Positions 10,201 to 15,581 of a DNA stretch of 64,000 bases are shown here, one piece after another. Numbering within the stretch: position 1 is the stretch's first letter; every line of letters begins with the position of its first letter. The stretch is from Bacillus_CJ salitolerans (GTDB lineage: Bacteria > Bacillota > Bacilli > Bacillales > SA4). Location: NCBI RefSeq assembly GCF_042680805.1, contig NZ_JBHUEM010000003.1, positions 1 to 64,000 on the forward strand, read 5' to 3'. Under the pieces are notes generated by a model. It was not told the DNA's origin and made no database searches. It saw nothing but the letters and a program-made list of their open reading frames with translations. The position numbers were made by a program, and so were the translations under genes.

Positions 10201-10968
10201 GCTATTAAGAATGGTAAAACAGTGCCTATGCAAAGTGAATTAGCTGAGTTGGTATATAACCGCTTAACATGGGAATATCCACATCAACAGGCAGCCACTC
10301 ATCGATCTAAACAATCAGTATCTGAAATTAAGCGGATGCGAGAGGCACGAGATGTATATAGTGACTCTACCTTAATCAAAACCATGCAAAAGTCCATATC
10401 CGAACGACCAAGATTTTTACAAGAAAAGTCTGTAACACCGGCTGAAAAGGGAACAGCTATGCATATGGTGATGCAGCATATCAAATTAGATTCCCCTGTT
10501 ACTATGGAATCAGTATGCGAACAGTTATCTCTTATGGTGATCAATGAATTGTTAACAAAAGAACAGGCTTCCATGATTGATACAAATAGAGTGGTTGAAT
10601 TTTTTTCATCCCCGCTAGGAAAGAGAATTCTGCACGCAAAAAATGTCATGAGGGAAGTTCCATTTAGTGTTGGATTACCTTCTAATGAAGCTTATCCAAA
10701 GTGGAAAGGTGAGAATGAAATTATACTACTACAAGGTGTCATTGATTTATTATTTGAGGATGACCAAGGGATTGTCCTATTAGACTTTAAAACAGATACA
10801 ATCACTGGTAAATTCACAGGTGGCATTGAACAAGCGAAAGCTGTATTACATGATCGGTATAAAGTTCAGATCGAGCTTTATAGTAAGGCGATTGAAGGAA
10901 TATGGAAAAAGCCATTACATGAAAAATATTTGTACTTTTTTGATGGCGGACATTTAATACAATGTTGA
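7240..10968 (+). CDS. addA: AddA, ATP-dependent helicase/nuclease subunit A
   Basis: UvrD/RecB-like superfamily 1A helicase with a C-terminal nuclease domain, partner of AddB. Motifs in order: Walker A AAGSGKT (residues 34-40), VDEYQDTN (motif II), GDVKQSIYRFR (motif III), LSQNFRSR (motif IV), MTIHKSKGLEFPVVF (motif V), VALTRAKEKL (motif VI). The nuclease residues follow in GVIDLLFEDD and LLDFKTDT (about 1166-1188). At 1242 aa it is full length. A GGAGGTG ribosome binding site lies inside the end of addB. In B. subtilis sbcD and sbcC follow. Here a terminator and the convergent gerP operon follow instead. Confidence 0.97.
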   Translation: MKHSIPPKPSDVQWTDDQWKAIAASGSDILVAAAAGSGKTAVLVERIIRKVMDKDHPIDVDRLLIVTFTNAAAAEMRHRIGEALEEALSENPASLHLRRQLSLLNRAPISTLHSFCLEVIRKYYFMINIDPSFRIAEDTEAELLRDEVMEELFEEQYGIEGNESFFDLVDRYTGDRSDLDLQLMVRKLYDESRAHPHPQQWLNELTQSYQVTEETSINHLDFIEPLQKEISLQLEGVKSLLVKALEITRFPGGPAPRAVNIEADIQQIHELLQAHQSGWEVLYDRIQTLTFSTLKPCKGDEFDEGLKDQVKDIREQAKKMLKQLQERYFTRRPESFVKDLVKLQPSVQALVSLVVQYGERYEVLKKEKGLVDFGDLEHFCLEILLTKLEDGSTVPSDAALYFQRHFHEVLVDEYQDTNFVQESIIGLVTKGNNLFMVGDVKQSIYRFRLAEPGLFLRKYKQFSSDGNEIGMKIDLSQNFRSRSEVLDGTNYIFKQIMDETVGEIEYNFEAELKLGAAYPESALTKAELMIIHQDGEERETDEEEAFDSVELETVQLEARVMAQKIKELVQKSYQVYDRKLGNMRPIHYRDIVILLRSMPWAPQIMEEFKQQGIPIYADLSTGYFQASEVSVMMSLLKVIDNPYQDIPLAAVLRSPIVGLNANELAYIRSKHKKGSFFEAVKTLLQEGVAEKEYHLLYEKLMEFHLMLQKWRKYARQGSLSDLIWRIYQKTGFYDFASGMPGGKQRQANLRALYDRARQYESTSFRGLFRFLRFIERLQDRGDDLGAARALGEQEDVVRIMTIHKSKGLEFPVVFVAGLSRQFNVRDLNSNVLLHKDLGFGTKFIDPKLRISYPTLPQLAIKQQMKTEMLAEEMRVLYVALTRAKEKLFLIGAVKGLEKKLEKWCSQLENKDWLLPSHDRSTAKCYMDWIGPALIRHSHCEILRSSSTIQTSQDIEHHPSQWSISLIDPSNLEVRKGAESELDQDVLDAIKNGKTVPMQSELAELVYNRLTWEYPHQQAATHRSKQSVSEIKRMREARDVYSDSTLIKTMQKSISERPRFLQEKSVTPAEKGTAMHMVMQHIKLDSPVTMESVCEQLSLMVINELLTKEQASMIDTNRVVEFFSSPLGKRILHAKNVMREVPFSVGLPSNEAYPKWKGENEIILLQGVIDLLFEDDQGIVLLDFKTDTITGKFTGGIEQAKAVLHDRYKVQIELYSKAIEGIWKKPLHEKYLYFFDGGHLIQC

Positions 10969-10974
10969 TTTCAG

Positions 10975-10996
10975 AGCTCCCTTTTGGGGGCTTTTA
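10975..10996 (+). terminator. Terminator after addA
   Basis: AGCTCCC is paired with GGGGGCT (one G-U pair) across a TTTTG-type loop, followed by TTTTA, seven bases after the addA stop codon. The stem is short but the position and U-tail are right. Confidence 0.6.
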
Positions 10997-11052
10997 CCTG
11001 TTTTGAGGCAATCTAATAACCTCTAGAAACTGAGAGTATAGATGAGTATAAT

Positions 11053-11091
11053 GCCTAAAAGAGATCCTCCTAGGGAGAAACACTTTTAGGC
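11053..11091. terminator. Hairpin between convergent addA and gerPF
   Basis: GCCTAAAAG (11053-11061) is mirrored by CTTTTAGGC (11083-11091), enclosing a second small palindrome around CTCCTAGG. It overlaps the gerPF stop codon and could end minus-strand transcripts. No U-run follows on the minus strand, so support is only structural. Confidence 0.45.
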
Positions 11092-11304
11092 AATATCTGT
11101 TGTTTGTTGGTCATTCAAATCGGGATCAAATGTATTGGTTGCACTAATCCCATTGTTTGTCATAATAAAATCTCCAGTATTAAAAGCACCAGAGCCAGCA
11201 TTTGTTTTTGACGTATTGACAGGGGAAACATTAAACGAATCTCCAAAATTGATAACTCCCCCACCGACGCTATTGATAACGACTGGTCCTACAATTGAAG
11301 GCAT
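11086..11304 (-). CDS. gerPF: GerPF, spore germination protein
   Basis: A 72-aa protein starting MPSIVGPVVINSVGGG and containing the GerPA/GerPF-type GD..NVSP..TSKTNAGSGAFNTGDF pattern. It is a paralogue of GerPA at the other end of the operon. In Bacillus, GerP proteins are made in the mother cell and are needed for germinants to pass the spore coat. The frame is open from a GTG at 11313, but GGGTG at 11311-11315 fits the ATG at 11304 (6-nt spacing). It is the last gene of the gerPABCDEF operon. Confidence 0.93.
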   Translation of the reverse strand: MPSIVGPVVINSVGGGVINFGDSFNVSPVNTSKTNAGSGAFNTGDFIMTNNGISATNTFDPDLNDQQTTDIA

Positions 11305-11383
11305 ATAAAACACCCTTTTGTTTACTAAAATTAGCTCTCATCTTTAGTTTATGAGTTGGGTGTAAATATGTTCATGTTAGATC

Positions 11384-11761
11384 CTATTCCTCTTCACGTG
11401 GTAATAATTGTCGTATATGTTTAATACGAGCTTCAGACTGAATATGGTTAGTTGAGCCGATTTGAAAGATAGACGAGCTCGATAAACCTATAATAGCTGT
11501 TGATGAAACAGAAATAACAGGATTTTCATGTATAAAAGTAGTTCGAACATCCTCGTCATGTACAGGTGTTGGGATAGGTTCGGTAAAAATTGGGTACGAT
11601 GAAAAATCTGCTTCATCATCAAGGAAGTAAGGATATTCACGCTGAACCGCAATTGCCTTTGTATTAGCATCAATTTTGAAGGCGTCTCCAATCTCGAAAA
11701 TGGAGCTGAACGAAATTGAGTTTACAAAACAATTATTCACGACAGATGTACGATGGTACAT
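11384..11761 (-). CDS. gerPE: GerPE, spore germination protein
   Basis: A 125-aa protein of the GerPE family. It contains two copies of the GerP-type pattern SSIFEIGD/SSIFQIGS near the N- and C-termini. These resemble the SSIFLIGD of GerPD and the SSVLQIGS of GerPB. The ATG at 11761 is 8 nt after AAGGGA and is preferred over a GTG two codons upstream. It lies between gerPD and gerPF in the mother-cell operon. The role in coat permeability is known for the family; nothing unusual is seen. Confidence 0.88.
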   Translation of the reverse strand: MYHRTSVVNNCFVNSISFSSIFEIGDAFKIDANTKAIAVQREYPYFLDDEADFSSYPIFTEPIPTPVHDEDVRTTFIHENPVISVSSTAIIGLSSSSIFQIGSTNHIQSEARIKHIRQLLPREEE

Positions 11762-11843
11762 AAGCACATTCCCTTCTATAACTACACAAATTCTAGTAGT
11801 ACCTTATCCTACAGATTAATTTTCCATTGAATGATGCTTTCCC

Positions 11844-12017
11844 TTATCCCCGTAACGGTACAAAAGGTCCAATAATTAATGATTCTGGGGGTGTGTCAAA
11901 GGTAGAAGATAAACAAATGGATTCGGTATCTCCAATTAAAAAAATAGATGAAGTTGATACACCAACGATTCTAATATCATCGACCTTGATTTCTTTATTG
12001 ACGACAGTAAAATTCAT
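11844..12017 (-). CDS. gerPD: GerPD, spore germination protein (57 aa)
   Basis: Short minus-strand gene read directly: it starts MNFTVVNKEIKVDDIRIVG, continues with STSSIFLIGD, and ends IIGPFVPLRG. The SSIFLIGD motif and size match GerPD of the gerPABCDEF operon. It begins 2 nt after the gerPC stop codon, with GGTGA 6 nt upstream, so it is translationally coupled. A plus-strand open frame over the same bases (11827-12057) is a shadow. The position between gerPC and gerPE supports the call. Confidence 0.88.
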   Translation of the reverse strand: MNFTVVNKEIKVDDIRIVGVSTSSIFLIGDTESICLSSTFDTPPESLIIGPFVPLRG

Positions 12018-12019
12018 GA

Positions 12020-12634
12020 TTAATCACCATTCCATTCCTTTGGAAGATGTTGAATGAAAGCCGCAAATGCACTTTCAATATCCTGTTTCATTTTTTCAAT
12101 TACTCGATCCGATGCCTCTTTGGATTGAGATTCATTACTCCATTCATTGGGATGAACTTGTTCTAAATAAAACTGAATACGTCCATCTAACTGTCTGTTT
12201 ACATCCTGAATCATAAAGTCATAATAGGCATCATTGACTGGGACACCAAGTTTTTCTTGAAGGTTTCTTATTGATTGATATCCATTTTTATTTAAATAAT
12301 CTTGGATAGCTTTTCTAACATAGCCTTGAACATCTTGTGGAATAGACTTTGGGACACTAAGTTTACCTTGCTTTACAGCGAAGTCTTCAACCTGCTCTGA
12401 ATGATAAGGATTTAACCCTATGTTTAATGTCCCTTCTAATGTTTCCACTTTCAGTTGGTCAAATTTGTATTCCACTTTTTCTATATTCGTAGCAGGCTTT
12501 TTCTTTAGTTCAACTACCTCTTGTTGAAGCGTATTTACTCGATTCTTTAATTGTTCAATTTCTTTTTGTTGCAATCGGAAAAAATGATCTAGTTGCTGTA
12601 AATATTCGTAGAAATTATATCCGTTGTTGTACAT
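12020..12634 (-). CDS. gerPC: GerPC, spore germination protein
   Basis: A 204-aa protein with an N-terminal segment (residues 8-50) rich in heptad-like Leu/Glu/Lys, namely LQQLDHFFRLQQKEIEQLKN and what follows, predicted as a coiled coil. A globular part containing GTLNIGLNPYHSEQVEDF follows. The length and coiled-coil start fit GerPC, the largest GerP protein. AGGGTG lies 6 nt before the ATG. A 199-bp gap without a recognisable gene separates it from gerPB; this is unusual for the tightly packed operon and could hold a secondary promoter. Confidence 0.88.
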   Translation of the reverse strand: MYNNGYNFYEYLQQLDHFFRLQQKEIEQLKNRVNTLQQEVVELKKKPATNIEKVEYKFDQLKVETLEGTLNIGLNPYHSEQVEDFAVKQGKLSVPKSIPQDVQGYVRKAIQDYLNKNGYQSIRNLQEKLGVPVNDAYYDFMIQDVNRQLDGRIQFYLEQVHPNEWSNESQSKEASDRVIEKMKQDIESAFAAFIQHLPKEWNGD

Positions 12635-12833
12635 AAAAGATCACCCTTTTCAATTTCTATTGCTTAATCATCCCATGACGAACTAATCTCTTATTTTATT
12701 GTATGCATTGGATTGGAATTGGGTGAATGCCTATGTTACGAATCGCTATATGAAGCCATATGGCAGGACGAAGAGTTCAATAGATTCTTCCACCAATTGA
12801 AAACACTGTTTAAGAATATAAGCTGGAAATGAA

Positions 12834-13070
12834 TTAACCAATTGGTGGTGTTAGTGGTACAACAGGTCCCTCCACTTCTCCTCCACCTTCAACTGGCCCT
12901 GTATAAGGACTAACAGCCTTTGGGGCAGCCTCTTTAAAACCACCTGTATTATAAAGGTTTGAGAGTGGTTTAATCATTCCAGCGCTTCCAATTTGTAGAA
13001 CCGATGAATTGGAAACACTGCCAACTTTCAACTGGTGAATACATATATTTTGATTAATATAGAAATTCAT
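12834..13070 (-). CDS. gerPB: GerPB, spore germination protein
   Basis: A 78-aa protein starting MNFYINQNICIHQLKVG, with SNSSVLQIGSAG (the GerP-type SS..QIG motif). It has a proline-rich tail, GGGEVEGPVVPLTPPIG. AGGAGGG lies 7 nt before the ATG at 13070; a GTG one codon earlier is too close. It starts 12 nt after gerPA ends. Family role: assembly or permeability of the spore coat to germinants. Confidence 0.9.
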   Translation of the reverse strand: MNFYINQNICIHQLKVGSVSNSSVLQIGSAGMIKPLSNLYNTGGFKEAAPKAVSPYTGPVEGGGEVEGPVVPLTPPIG

Positions 13071-13082
13071 CACAGGTCCCTC

Positions 13083-13304
13083 CTAATTGAAATCTACAAT
13101 AGGTTGATCAACGGCATCATTATCATCTGTATTCGTTGAACTCTGATTATTATAAACCCGCAGACCATCACCAGTATTAAAGGATCCTGCCCCGGAAAAG
13201 GTTTTTGCTGTAGAATTTGGTGTCATCATAAATACATCACCAATATTGAAGACACTCGAGGCCCCTATACTAATAACTTTTACTGCACCGACAATAGCAG
13301 GCAT
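13083..13304 (-). CDS. gerPA: GerPA, spore germination protein
   Basis: A 73-aa protein, MPAIVGAVKVISIGASSVFN, followed by a GD..MMTPNSTAKTFSGAGSFNTGD pattern like that of GerPF. It is the first gene of the operon. The ATG at 13304 is 6 nt from AGGATG. An in-frame ATG at 13313 directly abuts the ribosome binding site and is rejected. A SigK-like promoter lies immediately upstream, consistent with mother-cell expression late in sporulation. Confidence 0.92.
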   Translation of the reverse strand: MPAIVGAVKVISIGASSVFNIGDVFMMTPNSTAKTFSGAGSFNTGDGLRVYNNQSSTNTDDNDAVDQPIVDFN

Positions 13305-13337
13305 TAAAAACATCCTTTTTCAATAGATTACATGCAG

Positions 13338-13365
13338 TATAATATGGATAAATGCCTGGGAATGT
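13338..13365 (-). promoter_or_regulatory. SigK-type promoter of the gerP operon
   Basis: On the minus strand CATATTATA (13346-13338) matches the SigK -10 consensus CATANNNTA exactly. An AC dinucleotide (13365-13364) lies 17 bp upstream, as expected for the minimal -35 element. It sits about 35-60 bp before the gerPA start. gerP in Bacillus is known to be mother-cell (SigK) expressed, so sequence and knowledge agree. Confidence 0.75.
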
Positions 13366-13391
13366 TCACGAAGTCACAGTAAAATCTTTAG

Positions 13392-13426
13392 AAAAATAAA
13401 AAAGACTCGTCTATCTGACAAGTCTT
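13392..13426 (-). terminator. Rho-independent terminator of the Spo0E-like gene
   Basis: On the minus strand AAGACTTGTC and GACGAGTCTT (one G-U pair) enclose AGATA and are followed by TTTTTTATTTTT. It lies 35 nt after the stop of the gene at 13461-13595. Confidence 0.9.
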
Positions 13427-13460
13427 ACATGTTCTAGTTGTAAAATTCCGTATATATTAG

Positions 13461-13595
13461 TTAGATGCCTAGTTTTTTATTGATTAATTCATCTAATTCT
13501 TGGCTACAAATTACGGTTTCTTCTGCTGTAAGCCCAAATTCCAGGGCTAAGAAAATCATTTTCTTTCTTTTTTCCTCAATCATCACTTCAAGCAT
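13461..13595 (-). CDS. Spo0E-family aspartyl-phosphate phosphatase (YisI-like, 44 aa)
   Basis: A short gene: MLEVMIEEKRKKMIFLALEF, a linker GLTAEETVIC, then SQELDELINK. The SQELD signature after a first helix is the hallmark of Spo0E/YisI/YnzD phosphatases. These dephosphorylate Spo0A~P and delay sporulation. AGGAG lies 7 nt before the ATG. The size and hairpin-of-two-helices layout are normal. Its place next to gerPA matches yisI of B. subtilis. It has its own strong terminator. The precise substrate is inferred from the family. Confidence 0.88.
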   Translation of the reverse strand: MLEVMIEEKRKKMIFLALEFGLTAEETVICSQELDELINKKLGI

Positions 13596-14007
13596 TTTTC
13601 TTCTCCTACTATCTAGAAATCATCGAATCCATACAATTAATATGTAATAAGATGTACAGAATAATTATACAAACTATGAAAAGAAAAGGAATAGTTTCGA
13701 TAAAAGAAGTGCTAAAGTTACAAAACATAGCATATTTCTACAAAATAAATAGTTGAATGGTCACGAATTAGCTCAGTAATTTGCAGAATTCTAATAATTC
13801 TGTCAGTTAACTAGTTTTCATGGACTACAAAAAGCCAACAATTGGTATTAAATGAAGCTTCTTTTGCAATTTTCTTTATCTTTTTTAACGAAATGTGACA
13901 AAAGACCAATAATTTAGCAGGAGGAAAATAAGCTCTATGATGGATATGTCTTTTCCGTTATATCTCCTATGATAGTTACAAGAGATCAGTCAGAAGCATA
14001 AACGCTG
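13596..14007. other. Long intergenic region upstream of the pilus riboswitch
   Basis: About 410 bp without a supportable gene. It holds the divergent promoters of the Spo0E-like gene and the pilus operon. Visible: a small inverted repeat AGAATT-CTAAT-AATTCT near 13785-13802, and a TATGAT hexamer at 13968-13973 with no convincing -35 box. An AGGAGG at 13919-13924 precedes a possible 11-codon leader frame with poor spacing. The operon promoter could not be assigned. Confidence 0.5.
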
Positions 14008-14106
14008 ATTCTCGATAAAGGCAAAGCTGATGAAAATCAGTGACGCAAAGCTAAAGGGGCTAAGGTGTGATAAAAACACACTACGCCAGCCAGTTACCGA
14101 AAGAAT
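14008..14106 (+). ncRNA. Cyclic di-GMP-I (GEMM-I) riboswitch aptamer
   Basis: The conserved blocks of the GEMM-I aptamer appear in order: AAAGGCAAAGC (near 14018), GACGCAAAGC (14042), GGGGCTAAGG (14056), a GTGTG/CACAC variable stem, CTACGCCAGCCAG (14081) and GTTACCG (14093-14099). The closing P1 helix is ATTCT (14008-14012) with AGAAT (14102-14106). The class binds c-di-GMP in known examples. It is followed by a hairpin and then the DUF192-pilin-tad operon, so it is inferred to control pilus gene transcription. Whether it switches on or off is not decided by sequence alone. Confidence 0.93.
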
Positions 14107-14134
14107 AGGGGCGTTTCATTTTTTATAGCTAAAA

Positions 14135-14164
14135 CCCCACTTTCGGTAAAGGTGGGGCTATTTT
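14135..14164 (+). terminator. Riboswitch expression platform terminator
   Basis: CCCCACTTT is paired with AAAG-GTGGGG (one bulged G) around CGGT, followed by CTATTTTA. It lies 28 nt after the aptamer and 10 nt before the ribosome binding site of the first operon gene. Its apical part (14140-14148) is perfectly complementary to TACCGAAAG in the aptamer 3' end (14095-14103). AGGGGCGTTT (14107-14116) can pair with AAAACCCC (14131-14138), the left arm. So alternative helices are available for switching. Confidence 0.75.
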
Positions 14165-14188
14165 AATTACAAGGAGGTGAAAAGGCGG

Positions 14189-14533
14189 GTGAAGCTCATC
14201 AACCTGAAAACGAAGCTCGAGTTAGCTAATCAGATCGGACAAGCAAATACATTTTTCACACGATTAAAAGGGCTAATGTTTTCTAGTGAACTCCCTTCAG
14301 GCTGTGCACTTCACATCATGCCCTGCCAATCGGTTCATACGTACTTCATGAATTACAACATTGACGTATTATTTATGGATGATAACCAGAAGGTTGTAGG
14401 TATTGTTGAATCGATGCAACCGAGAAAAGTCACGAAAGTGTATCGGAAAGCAAAGTCAGTCATTGAATTACCTGAAGGAACGGTTGCATCTACTGGTTTA
14501 AAAGTAGGAGATGTCCTTTCATTTGAAGTGTAA
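14189..14533 (+). CDS. DUF192 family protein, first gene of pilus operon
   Basis: A 114-aa soluble protein with DUF192 features: LKGLMFSSELPSGCALHI, MPCQSVHTYFMNYNIDVLFM, then a segment with KSVIELPEGTV and a C-terminal GLKVGDVLSFEV. DUF192 proteins have no firmly established biochemical role that I know of. Its place between the riboswitch and the pilins suggests a link to pilus assembly. The frame opens at a GTG at 14177 inside AAGGAGGTG. The GTG at 14189, 9 nt downstream of that site, is the likely start. No signal peptide is seen. Confidence 0.85.
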   Translation: MKLINLKTKLELANQIGQANTFFTRLKGLMFSSELPSGCALHIMPCQSVHTYFMNYNIDVLFMDDNQKVVGIVESMQPRKVTKVYRKAKSVIELPEGTVASTGLKVGDVLSFEV

Positions 14534-14547
14534 TTCAAGGAGGTTGT

Positions 14548-14721
14548 ATGTTGAAGAAATTAATAGACTTAAGTCTAAAAGAGAATGGGCAAGGACTAAC
14601 CGAGTATGGGTTAGTATTGGGACTAGTTTCAATTGCAGTAATCGGGTTGTTCAATATACTTGGTGATGCAATTACAGCAATGTTTGAAAATGCTCTCGCC
14701 ATACTATTAAGTAGGGAATAA
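14548..14721 (+). CDS. Flp-type pilin 1 (divergent copy, 57 aa)
   Basis: Type IVb Flp pilin precursor: a short positive leader, MLKKLIDLSLKENGQG, then LTEYGLVLGLVSIAVIG and a hydrophobic helix. Cleavage by the TadV-type peptidase is expected after the glycine before LTEYG; the Glu-Tyr pair is the Flp signature. AAGGAGG is 4 nt before the ATG at 14548 or 7 nt before a TTG at 14551, so the exact start is uncertain by one codon. It differs in the C-terminal half from the two following pilins, so it may be a minor pilin or initiator. Too short for automatic ORF cut-offs. Confidence 0.88.
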   Translation: MLKKLIDLSLKENGQGLTEYGLVLGLVSIAVIGLFNILGDAITAMFENALAILLSRE

Positions 14722-14749
14722 TCAAATAAATGAAGAGGGAGAGATCATG

Positions 14750-14926
14750 ATGAACAAACTAAAAGGATTATTTTTAGAAGAAAAAGGACAAGGGATGACA
14801 GAGTACGGTTTAGTATTAGGTGTTATCGCGGTAGCGGCAGTTGGAGCCTTAATCGCTTTACGTGATGAAATAACAAATATGTTTGAAACAGTATCAAATG
14901 CTGTATTAAATCGTGAAGGTCAATAA
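14750..14926 (+). CDS. Flp-type major pilin 2 (58 aa)
   Basis: MNKLKGLFLEEKGQG, then MTEYGLVLGVIAVAAVGAL, then a short charged and polar tail ending LNREGQ. It has the Flp prepilin cleavage site and Glu-Tyr motif. A GAGGGAGAG ribosome binding site precedes it. ATG codons at 14747 and 14750 are both possible; 14750 is preferred by comparison with the next copy. It is almost identical to pilin 3 in protein, DNA and upstream leader, indicating recent tandem duplication. Confidence 0.92.
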   Translation: MNKLKGLFLEEKGQGMTEYGLVLGVIAVAAVGALIALRDEITNMFETVSNAVLNREGQ

Positions 14927-14977
14927 TTCTATTCAAGTAATTTTGTTATATAAAAAATGAAGAGGGAGAGATTAATA

Positions 14978-15154
14978 ATGAACAAACTAAAAGGGCTAAT
15001 AAAAGAAGAAAAAGGGCAAGGGATGACAGAGTACGGATTGGTACTAGGTGTTATCGCCGTAGCAGCTGTTGGTGCATTAGTAGCGTTACGTGATGAAATT
15101 ACAGCTATGTTTGAAACAGTATCAAATGCTGTATTAAATCGTGAAGGTCAGTAA
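14978..15154 (+). CDS. Flp-type major pilin 3 (58 aa, near-duplicate)
   Basis: Differs from pilin 2 at only a few residues (LIKEE for LFLEE, ALVAL for ALIAL, ITAM for ITNM). It keeps the same GQG/MTEYG processing site. The frame is open from 14957, but that ATG lies within the repeated AAGAGGGAGAG ribosome-binding region, so 14978 is the start. A strong terminator follows, so pilin transcripts are likely more abundant than those of the assembly genes. Confidence 0.93.
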   Translation: MNKLKGLIKEEKGQGMTEYGLVLGVIAVAAVGALVALRDEITAMFETVSNAVLNREGQ

Positions 15155-15203
15155 TTTATCAGTTATAGCCTTAATACTTATTTTATATCAACTAATAGTA
15201 TAT

Positions 15204-15237
15204 GCCCCATACGTTTTCAAAACGTGGGGCTCTTTTT
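15204..15237 (+). terminator. Terminator between pilin and assembly genes
   Basis: GCCCCA..CGTTTT and AAAACGTGGGGC form a stem (two unpaired bases on the left side), followed by TCTTTTT, 50 nt after pilin 3. As there is a 345-bp gap before tadV, this hairpin probably attenuates read-through from the riboswitch operon. Confidence 0.88.
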
Positions 15238-15380
15238 AGCTCATAGGAAAGTATTAAATTTTTCATGTAGTTAAAGAACTGCGTATTTATTATTGCGTTA
15301 CAAATAGGAAACTGCATAAAAAAAAATAGGCGAACGCTGGCGTCGAAGGACTGGTCGCTAGCCAAGTTTTTCAAAATTAT

Positions 15381-15555
15381 TAAGAAAGTATAAAAGTTTT
15401 TCAGCAAGAGAATGGGCTAGTCACTTGGAATCCAGATCCAGCACCTAGCTACAAGGTCAAATAACCTTAAATGAATAAAAAGGGAAAAGCACCCTTTTTC
15501 ACATTTAGGAACATTTCTGCCTTAGGCTAAACGGGGCGCCCTGAGCTTTTGTTCT
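15381..15555 (+). repeat. Interspersed structured repeat, copy 1
   Basis: The copy shares ordered blocks with four other copies in this window: AAGAAAGTATAAAAG at the left, ATCCAGATCCAGCACC, GGTCAAATAACCTTAAATG, then GGGAAAAGCACCCTTTTT. The right side has AGGAACATTT, GGCTAAACGGGGCGCCCTGAGC and TTGTTCT. It lacks the central GATAAAATGGC hairpin module of copies 3 and 4. It sits between pilin 3 and tadV. Upstream (15238-15380) only a small GCTGGCG/CGCTAGC hairpin is seen. Confidence 0.75.
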
Positions 15556-15581
15556 AACAGTTTAATAGAGGTAGTGATAAA

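Noticed and set aside
11827..12057. Plus-strand 76-codon frame within the gerP operon
   Set aside because: Overlaps gerPD on the opposite strand and has no ribosome binding site or family resemblance.
13937..13972. Possible 11-codon leader peptide before the riboswitch
   Set aside because: The AGGAGG is 12 nt from the ATG and the peptide has no regulatory feature; no evidence for attenuation.
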